Positions 43,471 through 55,110 of a stretch of DNA of 64,000 bases are shown here, piece by piece (position 1 is the stretch's first letter; each line of letters starts with the position of its first letter). The DNA is taken from assembly GCA_037349315.1 (NCBI GenBank), contig JBAIAC010000006.1, positions 14,419,501 to 14,483,500 on the forward strand. The letters are read 5' to 3'. This stretch comes from Chelydra serpentina (Eukaryota; Chordata; Testudines; Chelydridae). Below the pieces are notes generated by a model. That model worked only from the letters and a program-made list of their open reading frames with translations, made no database searches and was not told where the DNA came from. The translations under genes and the position numbers were made by a program.

Positions 43471-44072
43471 TCTGTTTAGCATACTTCATAAATCCTTTAA
43501 TCTTCCTCTTTTGCCATCCCTTCCTTGTCTTCATATCCTTAACAATCCTCATTCCTTCCTTTTTCCTCTTCCCTATTCCACCTAAACTTTCACACCTCCC
43601 CTCTGCTTCAGCACCTCAATCTCACAAACTTCTCTTTATCAACCCACCCATACAATCTGTCCCTCCTTCCCTCAGTCTCCAGCCCTTGTTCCTTTAAAAG
43701 TCTCGTCATCTTCATCTCCCAATCATCTTGCCATCCCAAATTCACTTACAATCTACAACCCACTATCTTCTCGTACAACCTAGGCTCTCAGCCCAGAATG
43801 CCACACCACCCACAGTCCATTCACCCCAAATCCTCCTAAAACTATTCTCTGCTTCTCAAAATGAGAAATCTGGTTTCTCCCTTTATTGTTGTCATGTAAA
43901 TCCTGTCTTCCCTTTCCAGTCTCATACCTAGACCATTCCTATATTTATTTTAAAAATAAAATAAAGGCAACAGGTCTGATTTGCAATTCACTGACAGAGG
44001 TTTTATGCAAACTCTTTTGCTATGCATACCCTTCACCCTCCAAAAATCCAAATGCACCTGAGATATTATGGC
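43471..44072. other. C/T-rich intergenic DNA, no gene recognised
   Basis: Plus-strand pyrimidine bias (about 43490-43870) yields leucine/proline/serine-rich short frames by composition. Nothing recognised. Confidence 0.45.
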
Positions 44073-44193
44073 TGGGATGTCTGAAAACCCTCAGCATTGG
44101 TCTAGCTCTGCTCCCATTGAAGTCAACAAGTTTTACCAATGACTTCTACAGGAGCAGAGTTAGGCTAACGCTGAGCCATTTTGAAAAATCCCA
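44073..44193. repeat. Foldback element, 121 bp
   Basis: tgggatgtctgaaaaccc at the left and, in reverse, tgggatttttcaaaatggc at the right begin imperfect arms of about 53 nt. They continue through ctctgctcccattgaagtca and actctgctcctgtagaagtc to a short loop. This is a foldback MITE of the 'gaagtcaatgggag' family. No TSD was established. Confidence 0.6.
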
Positions 44194-44644
44194 ACTTATA
44201 TGCATACCTCTCTAGCATAGATGCACAACACATTGGAAGGGAGGAGAAATTTTAGCTAAGAATATTGCTGCAAGGCCCTATTCTTACGAGAGTGTCATGG
44301 GATCTTTAAGTATATGCAAGGGAGACAGAAGTCTAAAGGAATAAATGACACATTCAGATGACATGGAATTAATTTATGTACTTCAGAAGAATGATTGGTT
44401 GGGTCAACCCTGCTATGAGTCTGATGGTGGTCCAACTCCTCAGCTAGTGTTGATCAGCATAGTTCCACTGATAAATTATTTGTTTTCTTTCCGTACTGTC
44501 GCCTATCATTTATTCCTTCAGTTTCAAAGAAATTCATAATACAAATATGTATGCTTATACATAAACTCTAGATGCCCTAATACCAAATTTACAGTCAATT
44601 AAAATTTCCCCATTTCCTCAGCATTAAATAAAAGCTTCTTATCT

Positions 44645-45128
44645 TTACAGATTCATAGATTATAAAGGCAGAAGGGACCATTCGGATAATCTAGTCTGAC
44701 CTCCGGCATAACACACGCCAGAGGACTTCCCTGAATTAATTTCTGTTTAAACTAGAGCATGTCTTAGAAAGGCATCCAGTCTTGATTTTAAAATTGAGTG
44801 ATGGAGAATCCAACACAGCACTTGGTAAATTGTTCCAGTGGCTAATTACACTCGCTGTTAATAATCCGCACCATATTTCTAGTCGAAATTATCTAGCTCC
44901 AATTTCAGCCATTGAATTTTGTTATACCTTTTGTCTGCTAGATTAAAGAACCTGTTATCAAATATTTGTTCCCCATGTAGGTATTTATGGACTGTAACCT
45001 TTAACCTTGCCTTTGTTAAACTGAAGAGATTGTTTATAGAAGCTCTATCTAGCTATCAGGCATGGTTCCAATCCTTTAATCATTCCCATGGTTTTTCTAC
45101 CCTCTCCAAATTATCAACAATTTACCTT
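44645..45128 (-). mobile_element. CR1 LINE 3' end, diverged
   Basis: agattcatagattataaagg, agaagggaccattcggataa, cttggtaaattgttccagtg, tctgctagattaaagaacc and gactgtaaccttta follow the CR1 3' region in reverse, without an open frame. The copy is bordered at the right by the MITE at 45132. Confidence 0.75.
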
Positions 45129-45131
45129 TAA

Positions 45132-45427
45132 GGGTACATCTATACTTACGCGTCGCATCGGAGGAGTCCAATCGATCTTCTGGGTTCGATTTATCGCGTC
45201 TTGTCTAGACGCGATAAATCGAACCAGGAAGTGCTCCCCCGTCGACGCTTGTAATCCTACTCCGCGAACGGAGTAGGCGGAGTCGACGGGGGAGCCTGCG
45301 CGCCGCGTGTGGACCCTGGGTAAATACCTTTTCATTCGAACTAAGATACTTCGACTTCAGCTACGTTATTCACGTAGCTGAAGTTGCATATCTTAGTTCA
45401 AATTGGGGGGTTAATGTAGACCAGCCC
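45132..45427. mobile_element. Palindrome-rich Harbinger-like MITE, 296 bp
   Basis: TAA flanks both ends (45129-45131, 45428-45430). The ends are GGGTACATCTATAC and, in reverse, GGGCTGGTCTACATTA. Hairpins match those of the copy at 23005: around tcgcgtcttgtctagacgcg with arms tcgatttat/ataaatcga, and cttcagctacgt/acgtagctgaag around tattc. A third palindrome, ctactccgcgaacggagtag, lies near 45259. Non-coding. Confidence 0.78.
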
Positions 45428-45430
45428 TAA

Positions 45431-47184
45431 GACTCTTCACGACCTAGCTCTACCCTGCCAAGATGATCTATCATCTAGTAACCTACTGTAAAGCTGACCG
45501 CCTCCACCAGCATTCCCAGCTTTTACTGCCCACCAATCAGCCTTTTAAAGACACTCAGCCTTGCTGATCATGACAGGTGACAAGCGGCAGCAATTCCTCT
45601 TTCCATTTTCTTGCACTCTACCTCTAACTCCAATAACAACAACAAAAGCCAACCCCCACATCCATTTAACTAGCAGAGCTGTGCCAATTCCTCATCATAC
45701 TCATTTACTTGAATGTTGTCTCCCCGACCACTACCCTTTGTTGTGATTTAAGACTGCAAGGTCTACAGGGTAGTTATTGTCTCTTACCTGTGTTTCTGCA
45801 TTGTCTAGCACAGTGGGGCCCTCACAAAAATATAAATGTTTACTACTAACGTCACAAGCAGACCAATAGAATAGAAAAATGAATATTCCAGCCAGTACTC
45901 AGAACAGCAAACCTACCCACACAGACCCAGGATCTCAGCTCTCCCCCGAACCCTATCAGACATGTTTTGTGGGATTTTTATTCTTTAAACTTACTCATAG
46001 CCATGCTGCACAGACAGTACTCCCTACTGCCTCATGCTCCAAGCAATGACAAGTTATCAAAATGGGGGGGAGGGGGGGCTGGCAGACAATGCAGTCCAAG
46101 TATCTTTACAAAAATATTGTCTCTCCCCTGACATGCATGAATTACAGACTAACAAGTGGGTATTTGGCAATCGCCTGCCAACTAACTTGCTGCAGTTGAC
46201 TACTCTATTTCCTTTATAGCAACTCATGGGATGCCTCTGGCTGAAAGATTGCCGGAATTTCTATTTTATTAACCTTCTTCTTTATCTAATGACAGTCTGT
46301 CATGTTCTAGGATGCCAGAACAATATTTGTCTGATAAGAGGTCTCTTGGGGAAAACAGGCAGTTATAAGGGATAAAAGCGTGCAAAATAACAACAACAAC
46401 AACAAAACAGCCAGCTTTAGCAAAAAAAATTGCTGCTCTGTATACCTGACTTAGTTAATATATCCTCTACCCTTAGTGAACTCCTACAGCTGCAAATGCC
46501 ATTATTTTCCTATTATTAAAGATCCCCACAAAGGCAGAGAAATTCTCCTTGAAATCTGCCCTTTTTTCTGTCTTCCTAGATACCATGAAGGATAAAGCAC
46601 TCATGGAGGAGGAGCAGAATAACTTTGTTGAACAGCTGCAGTTGCCAGATGCTAATTCCACATGTTTATTTGGGAAGCACACATTACACTGTAACATTTC
46701 AGTGCTAGAACTCTTATGAATGATCTATCTTCATTTTGCACATTTCATATGAATGGGGAGATCTGTAACTTTCATATCAATTCTCCACTTGCCATAATTC
46801 TCTTTCTTGGATTTTCTCATCAAATTTCCTTGCCATGAATTTTCTTTCAGTTCTCTGCAGCTCAGAATTGAAGTTATTTAGAACATGTAGTTCCCCCCAC
46901 CAACTGCTTTCCTGTTTTACTATATGGATCCTGTACCAACAAACAAAATTACATGGCCAATCAATAGACTTTATAGACACAGCATTTTGAAAGACAGGTG
47001 TGAATTGCAATAAAGATTTCATCCATTTCAATTTGGACAGGCTCCACTTCAGTAACTAGGCCAAGTTTTGCTCTCAGCCATGGAATCTGGAATCTGTTTG
47101 ACCAATTTGCTTGAGAACTTCCTGTGACTTAAAATATGACAGTGTTCTCTCTCTTTTCTTACCCTACCATTCTATGGGCTAGTC
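45431..47184. other. Intergenic DNA with a MIR-like tail
   Basis: About 45750-45845 has the MIR/L2 tail order (agactgcaaggtctaca, ctgtgtttctgc, tagcacagtggggccctc). A short AAC repeat lies near 46388-46405. No gene is recognised. Confidence 0.4.
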
Positions 47185-47375
47185 TACACTACCGCACTGA
47201 TACAGCTGTGTCTCCGCTTCCCGAAGCTCCCATTGGCCGGGAATGGTGAACCAAGGCCACTGGGAGCTGCGAGGAGCCGTGCCTGCAGATGGTCAACGTA
47301 AGCAAACTGTCTCGCTGCCCGCCAGTGGATTACCCTGATGGGCCGCATGCCGAAGGTTGCTGACCCTTGCTATAG
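47185..47375. repeat. GC-rich repeat fragment, possibly hAT-like
   Basis: cccattggccgggaatgg, gccactgggagctgcgagg, caacgtaagcaaactgtctc and gggccgcatgccgaagg end at gttgctgacccttgc. This matches a common reptilian GC-rich repeat as I know it. The left TIR was not found and no TSD is visible. It is preceded by 'tagtctacactac', a MITE-like end. Confidence 0.5.
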
Positions 47376-47819
47376 GTTTAATAACCTTAACTGTTTCACA
47401 ACAAAAGGTGTTTTTTTGGTCTATGAATGTCAATAAAGAGTACATTCATCTTCTGTACACAGTTAACATCACCACAATTTCTAACTCAAGACCTTTAATC
47501 CTAGATGTTGATATGCCCTGACAACCAGCCATAATCTGGTGCAGTGTGTCCCATTCCTTAAGCAAAGGGAAGAATTAATATTTTTGTTTTAAATCAATAG
47601 ACACTGGATACTGATGGAAAGTGACACCCAGCAAATGTTTCATATTATCTACCTTCTTCTGGTACCAGCTCTTATGGATTCTATCAGGGCGCTGCCTTAG
47701 TGTAGCAGGAACATGCAAACTACATACAAATTCTGTGCTGCTGGAGAAACCATATTTTTCCTGCCCATTATACATCAACTTTACTTCTTTTATTTCTATG
47801 GCAAGGATTTCCCACCCCC
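47376..47819. other. Intergenic DNA, no gene recognised
   Basis: Nothing recognised; the following RT pseudogene begins at about 47820. Confidence 0.4.
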
Positions 47820-49437
47820 TGAAATCTAATATTCTCCCAACAGGACTACTAACTGTGGTACGTAACCTATCATTTAAATCAGCTTCTGTACCAGATGACT
47901 GGAGCATAGCTAATGTGACACCAGTGTTTTAAAAAGGCTTCAGAGGCAATCCTAGCAATTACAGGCCAGTAAGTCTCAATTCAGTATCAGGCAAATTGGT
48001 TGAAACTGTGGTAAACAAGAAAATTATCAGACACATAGATGAACACGGTTTGTTGGGGGAGAGTCAACATGGCTTTTGTAAAGGCAAATCATGCCTCATC
48101 AACCTATTAGAATTCTTTGAGGGGGGTCAACAAACATGTGAACAAGGCTTATCCAGTAGATATAGTGTATTTGGACTTTCAGACAGCTTTTGACAAAGTC
48201 CCTCACCAAAGGCTCTTATGCAAAGTAAGCAGTCATGGGAGAAGAGGGAAGGTCTTCCCATGCATCAGTAATGATTAAAACACAGAAAACAAAGGGTAGG
48301 AATAAAAGGTCAGTTTTCAGAAAGGAGATTGGTAAATAATGGTGTCCCCAAGCGGTGTGAATTGGAACGATTGCTGTTCAACATTTTCACAAATGCTCTG
48401 GAAAAAGGGGTAAACAGTGAGGTGGAAAAGTTTGCAGATGATACAAAATTACTCAAGATTGTTGAGTCCAAAACAGACTGCAAAGAGATACAAAGGGATC
48501 TCACAAAACCGGGTGAGTGGGCAACAAAATGGCAGATGAAATTCATTGTTGATAAATGCAAAGTAGTGCACATTGGAAAACATAATCCCAGCTATACATA
48601 CAAACTGATGGTGTCTAAATTAGCCGTAACCACCCAAGAAAGAGATCTTGGAGTCATTGTGGCTAGTTCTCTGAAAACATCCACTCAACGTGCAGCAGCA
48701 GTCAAAAAAGCTTACAGAATGTTAGGAACCATTAGGAAATGGATAGAGAATCAAACAGAAAATATCATAATGCCAGTATATAAATCCATGGCAAGCCACT
48801 ACATGAATTCTGCATGGTCGCCCATCTCCAAAGAGATGTATTAGAATTGGAAAAGGACCAGAGAAGGGTAACAAAAATGATTAAGGGTATGGAACAGCTT
48901 CCATATGAGGAGAGATTAAAAAGACTGGGACTGTTGAACTTGGAAAAGAGATGACTAAGAGGAGATATGATAGAGCTCTACAGAATTGTAACTGGTATGG
49001 AGAAAGTGAATGGGGAAGTGTTATTTACTCCTTCATATAACACAAGGACCAGGGGTCCCCAATGAATTAATAGGCAAGCAAGTTTAAAACAAACAAAAGG
49101 AAGTACTTTTTCACAGAACACGATGTCAACCTGTGAAACTTGTCGCCGAAGGATGTTGTGATGGTCAGAACTATAATAGGGTTAAAAAAAGAACTAGATA
49201 AGAAGATAAGTCCATCAATAGCTATTAACCAAGATGGTCAGGGATGCAACCCCATGCTCTGACTGTCCCTAACCTCTGTTTGCCAGAGGCTGAGAGTGGA
49301 CAAGAGGAGATGGATCACTCGGTGATTGCCTGTTCTGTTCATTCCCTCTGAAGGACCTGGCATTGGCCATTGTCAGAAGACAGGATCCTGGGCTAAATGG
49401 ACACAGTCTGACACAGTATGGCCATTCTTATATTCTT
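47820..49437 (+). pseudogene. CR1-group LINE reverse transcriptase pseudogene
   Basis: Plus-strand translation shows RT signatures in order: VPDDWSIANVTPVF, NPSNYRPVSLNSVSGKL (about 47950-47998), GESQHGFCKGKSCLINLLEF (near 48057-48116), then the catalytic FADD (48431-48442) in KFADDTKL, QMKFIVDKCKVVHIG, ERDLGVIVASSLK and IMPVYKSM. Defects: a stop at 47930-47932, a one-base expansion of a G-run near 48120-48127 that shifts the frame, a degraded stretch at 48200-48328, and stops after 48844. The 3' UTR ends in ttcttatattctta (about 49425-49437), the tail style of another CR1 subfamily. The endonuclease domain is missing. Confidence 0.88.
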
Positions 49438-50030
49438 AACATAACGATTTCCAAATAGGAATCTAAACATCTGAAGGTGAATATCTGCTTGTTTGGCCAT
49501 CCCAGCTACATTAGTATCATGAAAGAACCTTAGTGTAAGAAACATCTGTTCAGCAGAGTGGACATAGAGATAAGACATCTCTAATTAAACACAATTAGAT
49601 AACACAATGTCATGTCACCCAGTAATCTTCCCAGTCCATGGCCGAAGTGGTGTAACAAAAATCACAACAGTATGATATCCTTGAAGGCACAGTGATGAGA
49701 TTTTACAGCTCATTATTTAAAACAAGAAGAAATATCATGTTCAAGTAATCTGTTCACAGTTTAATTTCTCAACATAATGAATTGTTCTTCCAAGGGTAGG
49801 TCTTTTTACCACATGTTCTTTGTATTGTTATTAAACTATTCACTGAAGTAGCTCATGTAGAAAGCTCAGCTAATTGTAAACAAATGAATACTAATGTTAC
49901 TTTGTTAGAAATAAGGCTGAGTGACAGAGTTGGCATTTTAAACTGGGGGTAATTCTATCATCCTTCTTTAACTCACAGGATAAATTAAATCTCAGTTTGA
50001 ATGTCTGTTCTTGGCTACTTCTGTTGCAAC
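49438..50030. other. Intergenic DNA, no gene recognised
   Basis: AT-rich; no repeat or coding motif recognised. Confidence 0.45.
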
Positions 50031-50035
50031 AACGT

Positions 50036-51164
50036 TGTGACATTTCACTCCATATGCTTTATGAAAATATTCTTATGAATGTGAATATGATGTAACTGGA
50101 ATATGCTTTATGCAAAAGGTCTCTTGTAAGGTATCATTACAAAGCTTATAATCTACTGAATGTGTTCATCCTATTTGTTTGCATGTGTTATTTCTATGTC
50201 TGGAGTTAGGAGACTAAGATATAAACTTGTATTACTGATGTAAACATATTAAAGGGTGTTTCAGAATCAATGAACTGTAAATGGCTCTGTTTACTTGCAA
50301 ACCTTCCTGTGTACCTGTGGGCCAGCACAGGAAGAATGGAGGCTGGGGTCTCACAAGACATGTGATCATGTCACCTGATACTGGAATCCATCTTAAATCT
50401 GGTACTTTTCCATTTAGAAGGAGGGGTGGGGACCCAGAGAGACAAAAGATTCCTGCCTTGTGCCAAAGCTATAAAAGGGGGTGGAGCAGGACAAAGGGGG
50501 CAGTCATGAGAAAACCCCTGCTTACCACCTGAGATGTCTGCTGGAGCTAACAAGGACTGTACTGAGGAAAGAACTGGGCCCAGACTAGGAAGGAGTCTAG
50601 TCTGTGAAAGAAGCTTATTGGAACATCTCTGAGGGTGAGATTTACCTGTAATCAGTTTCTTAATGAATTAGGCTTAGACTTGCATGTTTTGTTTTATTTT
50701 GCTTTGTGACTTACTTAATTCTCTGTGTTACTTGAAACCACTTAAATCCTACTTTTTATATTTAATAAAATCATTTTTGTTTATTAATAAACAAATGATT
50801 AAAACCTGGGGGAGCAAACAGCTGTGCATATATCTCTATCAGTGATATAGAGGGTGAACAATTTATGAATTTACCCTATATAAGCTTTATACAGAGTAAA
50901 ATGGATTTATTTGTGGTTTGGATCCCATTGGGAGCTGGGTGTCTGGGTGCTGGAGGCAGGTAACCTGCTAAGCTGTTTTCACTTAAAGCCTGCAGTTTTG
51001 GGGGCATGGTCCAGACCCTGGGTCTGTGTTGCAGCAGGCTAGCGTGTCTGGCTCAACAAGGCAGGGTTCCGGAGTCCCAAACTGGCAGGGAAAACAGGCT
51101 CAGAGGTAATTCCAGCACACCAGGTGACAGTCCCCAGGGGATCTCTGTGACAGAACCCATCGCA
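50036..51164 (+). mobile_element. Solo LTR of an endogenous retrovirus, 1129 bp
   Basis: It starts TGTGACATTTC and ends CCCATCGCA, with a perfect 5-bp TSD aacgt (50031-50035, 51165-51169). A canonical TATA box (tataaaa, 50470-50476) and aataaa (50764-50769) give the U3-R-U5 order. It is homologous over most of its length to the minus-strand LTR at 39640-40754, and more distantly to 4539-5588. No internal region adjoins. Confidence 0.9.
50470..50476 (+). promoter_or_regulatory. TATA box of the solo LTR
   Basis: gctataaaaggggg is a canonical TATA context, 294 bp before the aataaa at 50764. It is the best preserved LTR promoter motif in the window. Whether it drives transcription is unknown. 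Confidence 0.6.
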
Positions 51165-51169
51165 AACGT

Positions 51170-51470
51170 ACACACAATTCATTGACAAAAAGCTTCATTA
51201 ATGCAGAGTTAAGGTTGCCTGTGGTGTCTCGTGCCCTTCCAGAATGCCAAGTTCAGGGATACTACCAGGAATTGAAGAAACTATTCAGACAAGAGCCTTC
51301 TATATCTCCAAGTTTGTCCTTAAACTTGCCATCACTATAATTATTTAGAAATGATCAGCAAGGGGACTTAGTCTAATACCTTCTGGATATACATCTCTCT
51401 CTCTCTAGCTTGAGGCCTAGTGATACAGAAATTGTATATATTTTCTCAGCTTTAGTATATTAGCATAGCT
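51170..51470. other. Intergenic DNA, no gene recognised
   Basis: Short stretch with a CT repeat near 51392-51407; nothing else recognised. Confidence 0.4.
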
Positions 51471-51478
51471 CTACTGAG

Positions 51479-51670
51479 TAGGGTGACCAGACGTCCCGAT
51501 AAAATCGGGACCGTCCCGATTTTTGAGCATGTGTCCCGCGTCCCGACCGATGGTTGGTCAGGATGCCTTTTGTCCCGATTTTCAGTTTGTTTTGATCCTC
51601 AGTTTGATCCTCTTCTGTTTGTTTTTGGTGAGAAGTCCCGATTTTCGGGTCTTCTCATCTGGTCACCCTA
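51479..51670. mobile_element. hAT-like MITE, 192 bp
   Basis: The ends are TAGGGTGACCAGACG and, in reverse, TAGGGTGACCAGATG, with a perfect 8-bp TSD ctactgag (51471-51478, 51671-51678). The interior repeats 'tcccgattttc' several times (gtcccgataaaatcggga is itself palindromic). Non-coding. The same type of end bounds 53199-55110 and 58468-59183. Confidence 0.9.
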
Positions 51671-51678
51671 CTACTGAG

Positions 51679-53198
51679 GTCAGTGAATCTACAGCAGTTT
51701 ACACATTCTGTGACTATGGCTTCTTGAGAGAGTGTCATAGGGCATGTCTACCCCACAGCATGCCCTTCTGCTCAAGCATAGCTCTCCCTGCCTCAGTTGC
51801 TTTCCCCATGATGGGTCTCCTCAGATTTCCTATGCAGGTCAGTTCTGGAGACGTAGCATGGCTCTCCAGCCAAGTCACAAACAAACGTAACCCCTTCCAG
51901 GTTAACAAAAGTCCAACTAAAGAGTCTCAACAAACAAAAAGGTTCTACAGACCTTTGGGGGCATCTCTTCAGCCCTCCCTCTGGGCCCTGATCCCAGCCC
52001 CTTTCTAGACGATCTGTGAGTTTTTCCCCTGGAGTACCATTCCCAACACCTGCTGTGCTTTGTTCCGTGGATCCTCCCCTGCTCCGATATAGAGCACAGG
52101 TCCCCAAAGGCTCCTTCCCTTGGAGTACTCCTGCAGATCCTGGCTCAGGGTTTCCATAGGAACCTGCCCACCTGCTGCAGTTCCATATCCCAGACTGATC
52201 TCTCTTAGCCCTTCTGTGAGGCCCAGTGTCCATTAAGCTATCACCTGACCCTCTTAGTCCCACCTTCTCAGGCTGGGAAGCAGCTAATTAGTTATGGCAT
52301 AATTGGGGCAGGCTCCATATCCCCTTAAAGGTGCTAGTCAATGGGACACAAAATCTGCTGGAGGGGCAGAAGGTACATCCTGGCAGGAACCAAGAAGTTC
52401 ACCTAACATGCTGTAATTTGTAGCCCACAACTTGTAGTTCACACGGCTGCTGTTGAAGCATACTGGACCCTGGGCTACAGACGGAGGGACATTGTTATAG
52501 TTACTAGATGGACGGTAGAACCTCTTTTGTATATTTTACGATATTTTGACTGTTGAAAAACTTTGACAGAACCCTGGGTTATTTTGCCAAAGATGTTTAT
52601 TTTTTCTCAACAATAGGCAAACATTCTGTACACATTTGTGTTTCCATCTTTCACAAAAATAATGGAAATTATCCTATAATTCCAGGGAAATTGTAAAGAC
52701 AGACGTAAGAAAAACAGACTGTCAACCATGGAATTGGAAAAACATTCATCAAAACTAGATATTCTAACCCAAACTTGGAATAATGGTAACTCAAAAAAGA
52801 ATGACTAGAAAACCTCACCATGGGCTTTTTGCCTCTGCATTTTAAAAAAGAATACAAGCCCGAGCAGTTAACAAGTGTAAATGGCTTAGTTTTATAACTA
52901 CAAACTGAGGACAAATTAGTATTTCACCTTTGGAATCCAGAGGGTAGTGGTCGCAGCAGCAGCAGAGAAGCCATATTGGAGGTTAAAGAGAAAAACAAAC
53001 ATAAATAAAGCAATTTGGTCAATAACCATGTTGTTTGACCTTTATGAGCTAGCTTCAACAATAGCAAAGCCTTAGTGAACAGTATAAGAACCAATATAGA
53101 ATAGAACATACTGGCTTGCATTACCAAGGAACATTCATTTAAAGACAATTAAAATAGCCTCAACAGAAGTTTATATCTGCCCAATTGTCACCAAAACC
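51679..53198. other. Intergenic DNA, possible reversed LTR remnant
   Basis: About 51880-52350 (ccccttccaggttaacaaa, ctgatcccagcccctttc, ggcaggctccatatccc) resembles the interior of a reptile retroviral LTR in reverse. No ends or TSD were found. The frames of ~160 codons there show no protein motif. The remainder is AT-rich and unrecognised. Confidence 0.35.
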
Positions 53199-53538
53199 TA
53201 GGGTGGCCAACTTTCTAATTCCAGAAAACCGAACACTCTTGCCCCGCCCCTGCTCCGCCCCTTCCCGAGGCCATGCCAAGTCCCTTCCCGAGGCCCCGCC
53301 CCTGCTCACTCCATCCCCCCTCCCTCAGTCGCTCGCTTTCCCCCACCCTCGCTCACTTGCTCATTTTCACTGCAAGGCCCAAACAGGCACCCGGAGAAGG
53401 CCAGGAGCTGCAACAGTTTGAATGTGGGAGATGCACAGACTTGCCTACACAGAGACTCTTTTTCATACACTGTCTCGGGGCCCAAAGCGGGAGGAAGAGC
53501 AGGAGTCCCACAGGGCCCCGAGAGGGGCAGTCTCGTGT

Positions 53539-54120
53539 CAGGGCCGGCCTTAGGGAAAATGGCACCCTGGGCGAACTTACTTTTTGGTGCCCCTGGCCCC
53601 CGGGGGCATGATGCGCCCTCACCCCCACGGGTTCCCCACCTCCCTTCGCCCCCTGCCCCCTCCTGTGCCCTAATCCCTACATGGTGCCCCCTTTGCCCCT
53701 AATCCCTGCACCCCCTTCACTCCTACCCCTGCACCTCCCTCCTGTGCCCCTAACCCCTGCACTGTGCTCTCTTCACCCTGATCCCTACAGTGCCCCTAAC
53801 CTCTGCATCCTCCTCCTGCACCAAAATGGGAAAACTGATCTGGATGCAGTGACGGAGCAGCTGGCATTGCTGCTCACTCCCCTGCCCCAGACTGCTGCTC
53901 CTCTGCCCCACCCCTGGACGCCCCTAGGGGGCTGTAATGGGGGAGCAAGGAGTGAGGTCAGGGCTTCCTGCATCCAAGTCACCTTCCCTGCTTGGGCTGC
54001 GTAAGGAGAGCCAGGAGAGCAGCAGCTCCTGTTGCTCATCTCACAGCACAGATCAGGTGGGGAAAGTGACCTGGATGCAGGGAGCTCTCGTGTGTGAGTT
54101 GGGGGCAGTATGTGAGGGAG

Positions 54121-54155
<35 letters not shown>

Positions 54156-54584
54156 CTGATTGAGTATGCTGCACACTGTCTCTTTAAGAAAGTACTCAGG
54201 CTCAGGCGCCTGAAGGCTTGTTCAGCAGATGCAAGTAGCTGCAGACAGCTCTGCACCCAGAGAGGCAACAGCACATACAGATTCCCCCTCTCCCGTCACC
54301 CCAGCTCAGTGGAGACTGAGTAGATGGGCAGGGAGACACCCCAACATCAGCCTCCAAAACACCCCACCCCACCCCCGCATAGCAGATAGGAGAAGGCTAC
54401 CAATCCGGAGTAGCCAGAGGTTCTGGGGAGAAAGGGAGGGGGCGGGGGGCAGGAGCAGGAGTGGCTGCACATGGCAGGAAGCAGGGGTGAGGAGGGGCAC
54501 CCCTGCTCCGGAAAAGTCACCTGGCTCACTGCCCCCTGCAGCTCGGGTCCCTTCCCCCCCCTCCCACCCACAGGGCCGGCCCTG
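53539..54584. mobile_element. Nested element with CAGGGCCGGCC ends, about 1046 bp
   Basis: The ends are CAGGGCCGGCCTTAG and, in reverse, CAGGGCCGGCCCTGTG. The flanks gtctcgtg (53530-53537) and gtctcgtt (54585-54592) form a near-perfect 8-bp TSD with one base of uncertainty at the left. The interior is C-rich with repeated ccctaacccctgca text, an imperfect inverted repeat around ctgcatccaagtcacctt and aagtgacctggatgcag (about 53968-54080), and a TG microsatellite at 54123-54153. Open frames of 90-160 codons here are compositional. Confidence 0.7.
54123..54153 (+). repeat. (TG)n microsatellite
   Basis: About 15 uninterrupted TG units inside the nested element. Confidence 0.95.
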
Positions 54585-55110
54585 GTCTCGTTCTCCTCCC
54601 CTACCCTAACCTCCAGCAGCCCCATTCCCAGCACTTGGAGATGGGGATACTCCAAACTCCTGGGAGCCGGCAATGGGACGACAGACCGTGGGTCACCGTA
54701 GGGGTAGGGGCACTCGCCGCAGCTTGAGCTCAGCCACAGGAGGAGCGCGAGGAGGAGAAGCGGGCGGCAGCAGCAGGAGAGGTGTGCGCCACGACCCCTC
54801 AACAGCTGCCTGCTGAGCACTCGCGAGACGCGCTAGTTAATCCCCTGCCCTGACCCAGCCCAGCCAAGGGGAGCAGGGGCAGGACATGGAGCACGCGGAG
54901 TCCCCTGGCCGCCCCTCAGCCTAGGAGCCGGACATGCTGGCTACTTCCCAGGAACCGTGTGGCATGGAGGCTAGCAGGGAGCCTGCCAGCCCCACTGCGC
55001 GGCACTGCCAACCGGACATTCAACGGCCTGGTCAGCAGTGCTGACTGGAGCCGCCAGGATCCCTTTTCGACCAGGTGTTCCGGTCAAAAACCGGACACCT
55101 GGTCACCCTA

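Larger units (their letters stand above)
53199..55110 (-). mobile_element. hAT-like element with a second element nested inside
   Basis: The ends are TAGGGTGGCCAACTTTC and, in reverse, TAGGGTGACCAGGTGTCC. In minus orientation the terminal regions match the complete element at 58468-59183 (ggtgtccggtttt, ggtcgaaaaggga at one end; gccaactttctaatt-type text at the other). The flanks ccaaaacc and cttatgcc agree at only four of eight positions, so the TSD is not established. The middle is another element (53539-54584). No transposase frame is recognised. Confidence 0.65.

Noticed and set aside
51523..52263. Two opposing ~160-codon frames
   Set aside because: One starts inside the 192-bp MITE, the other crosses LTR-like sequence; neither has a protein motif.
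53185..54820. Cluster of 90-157 codon frames suggesting a gene
   Set aside because: Entirely within nested transposons with C-rich repeats and a TG tract.
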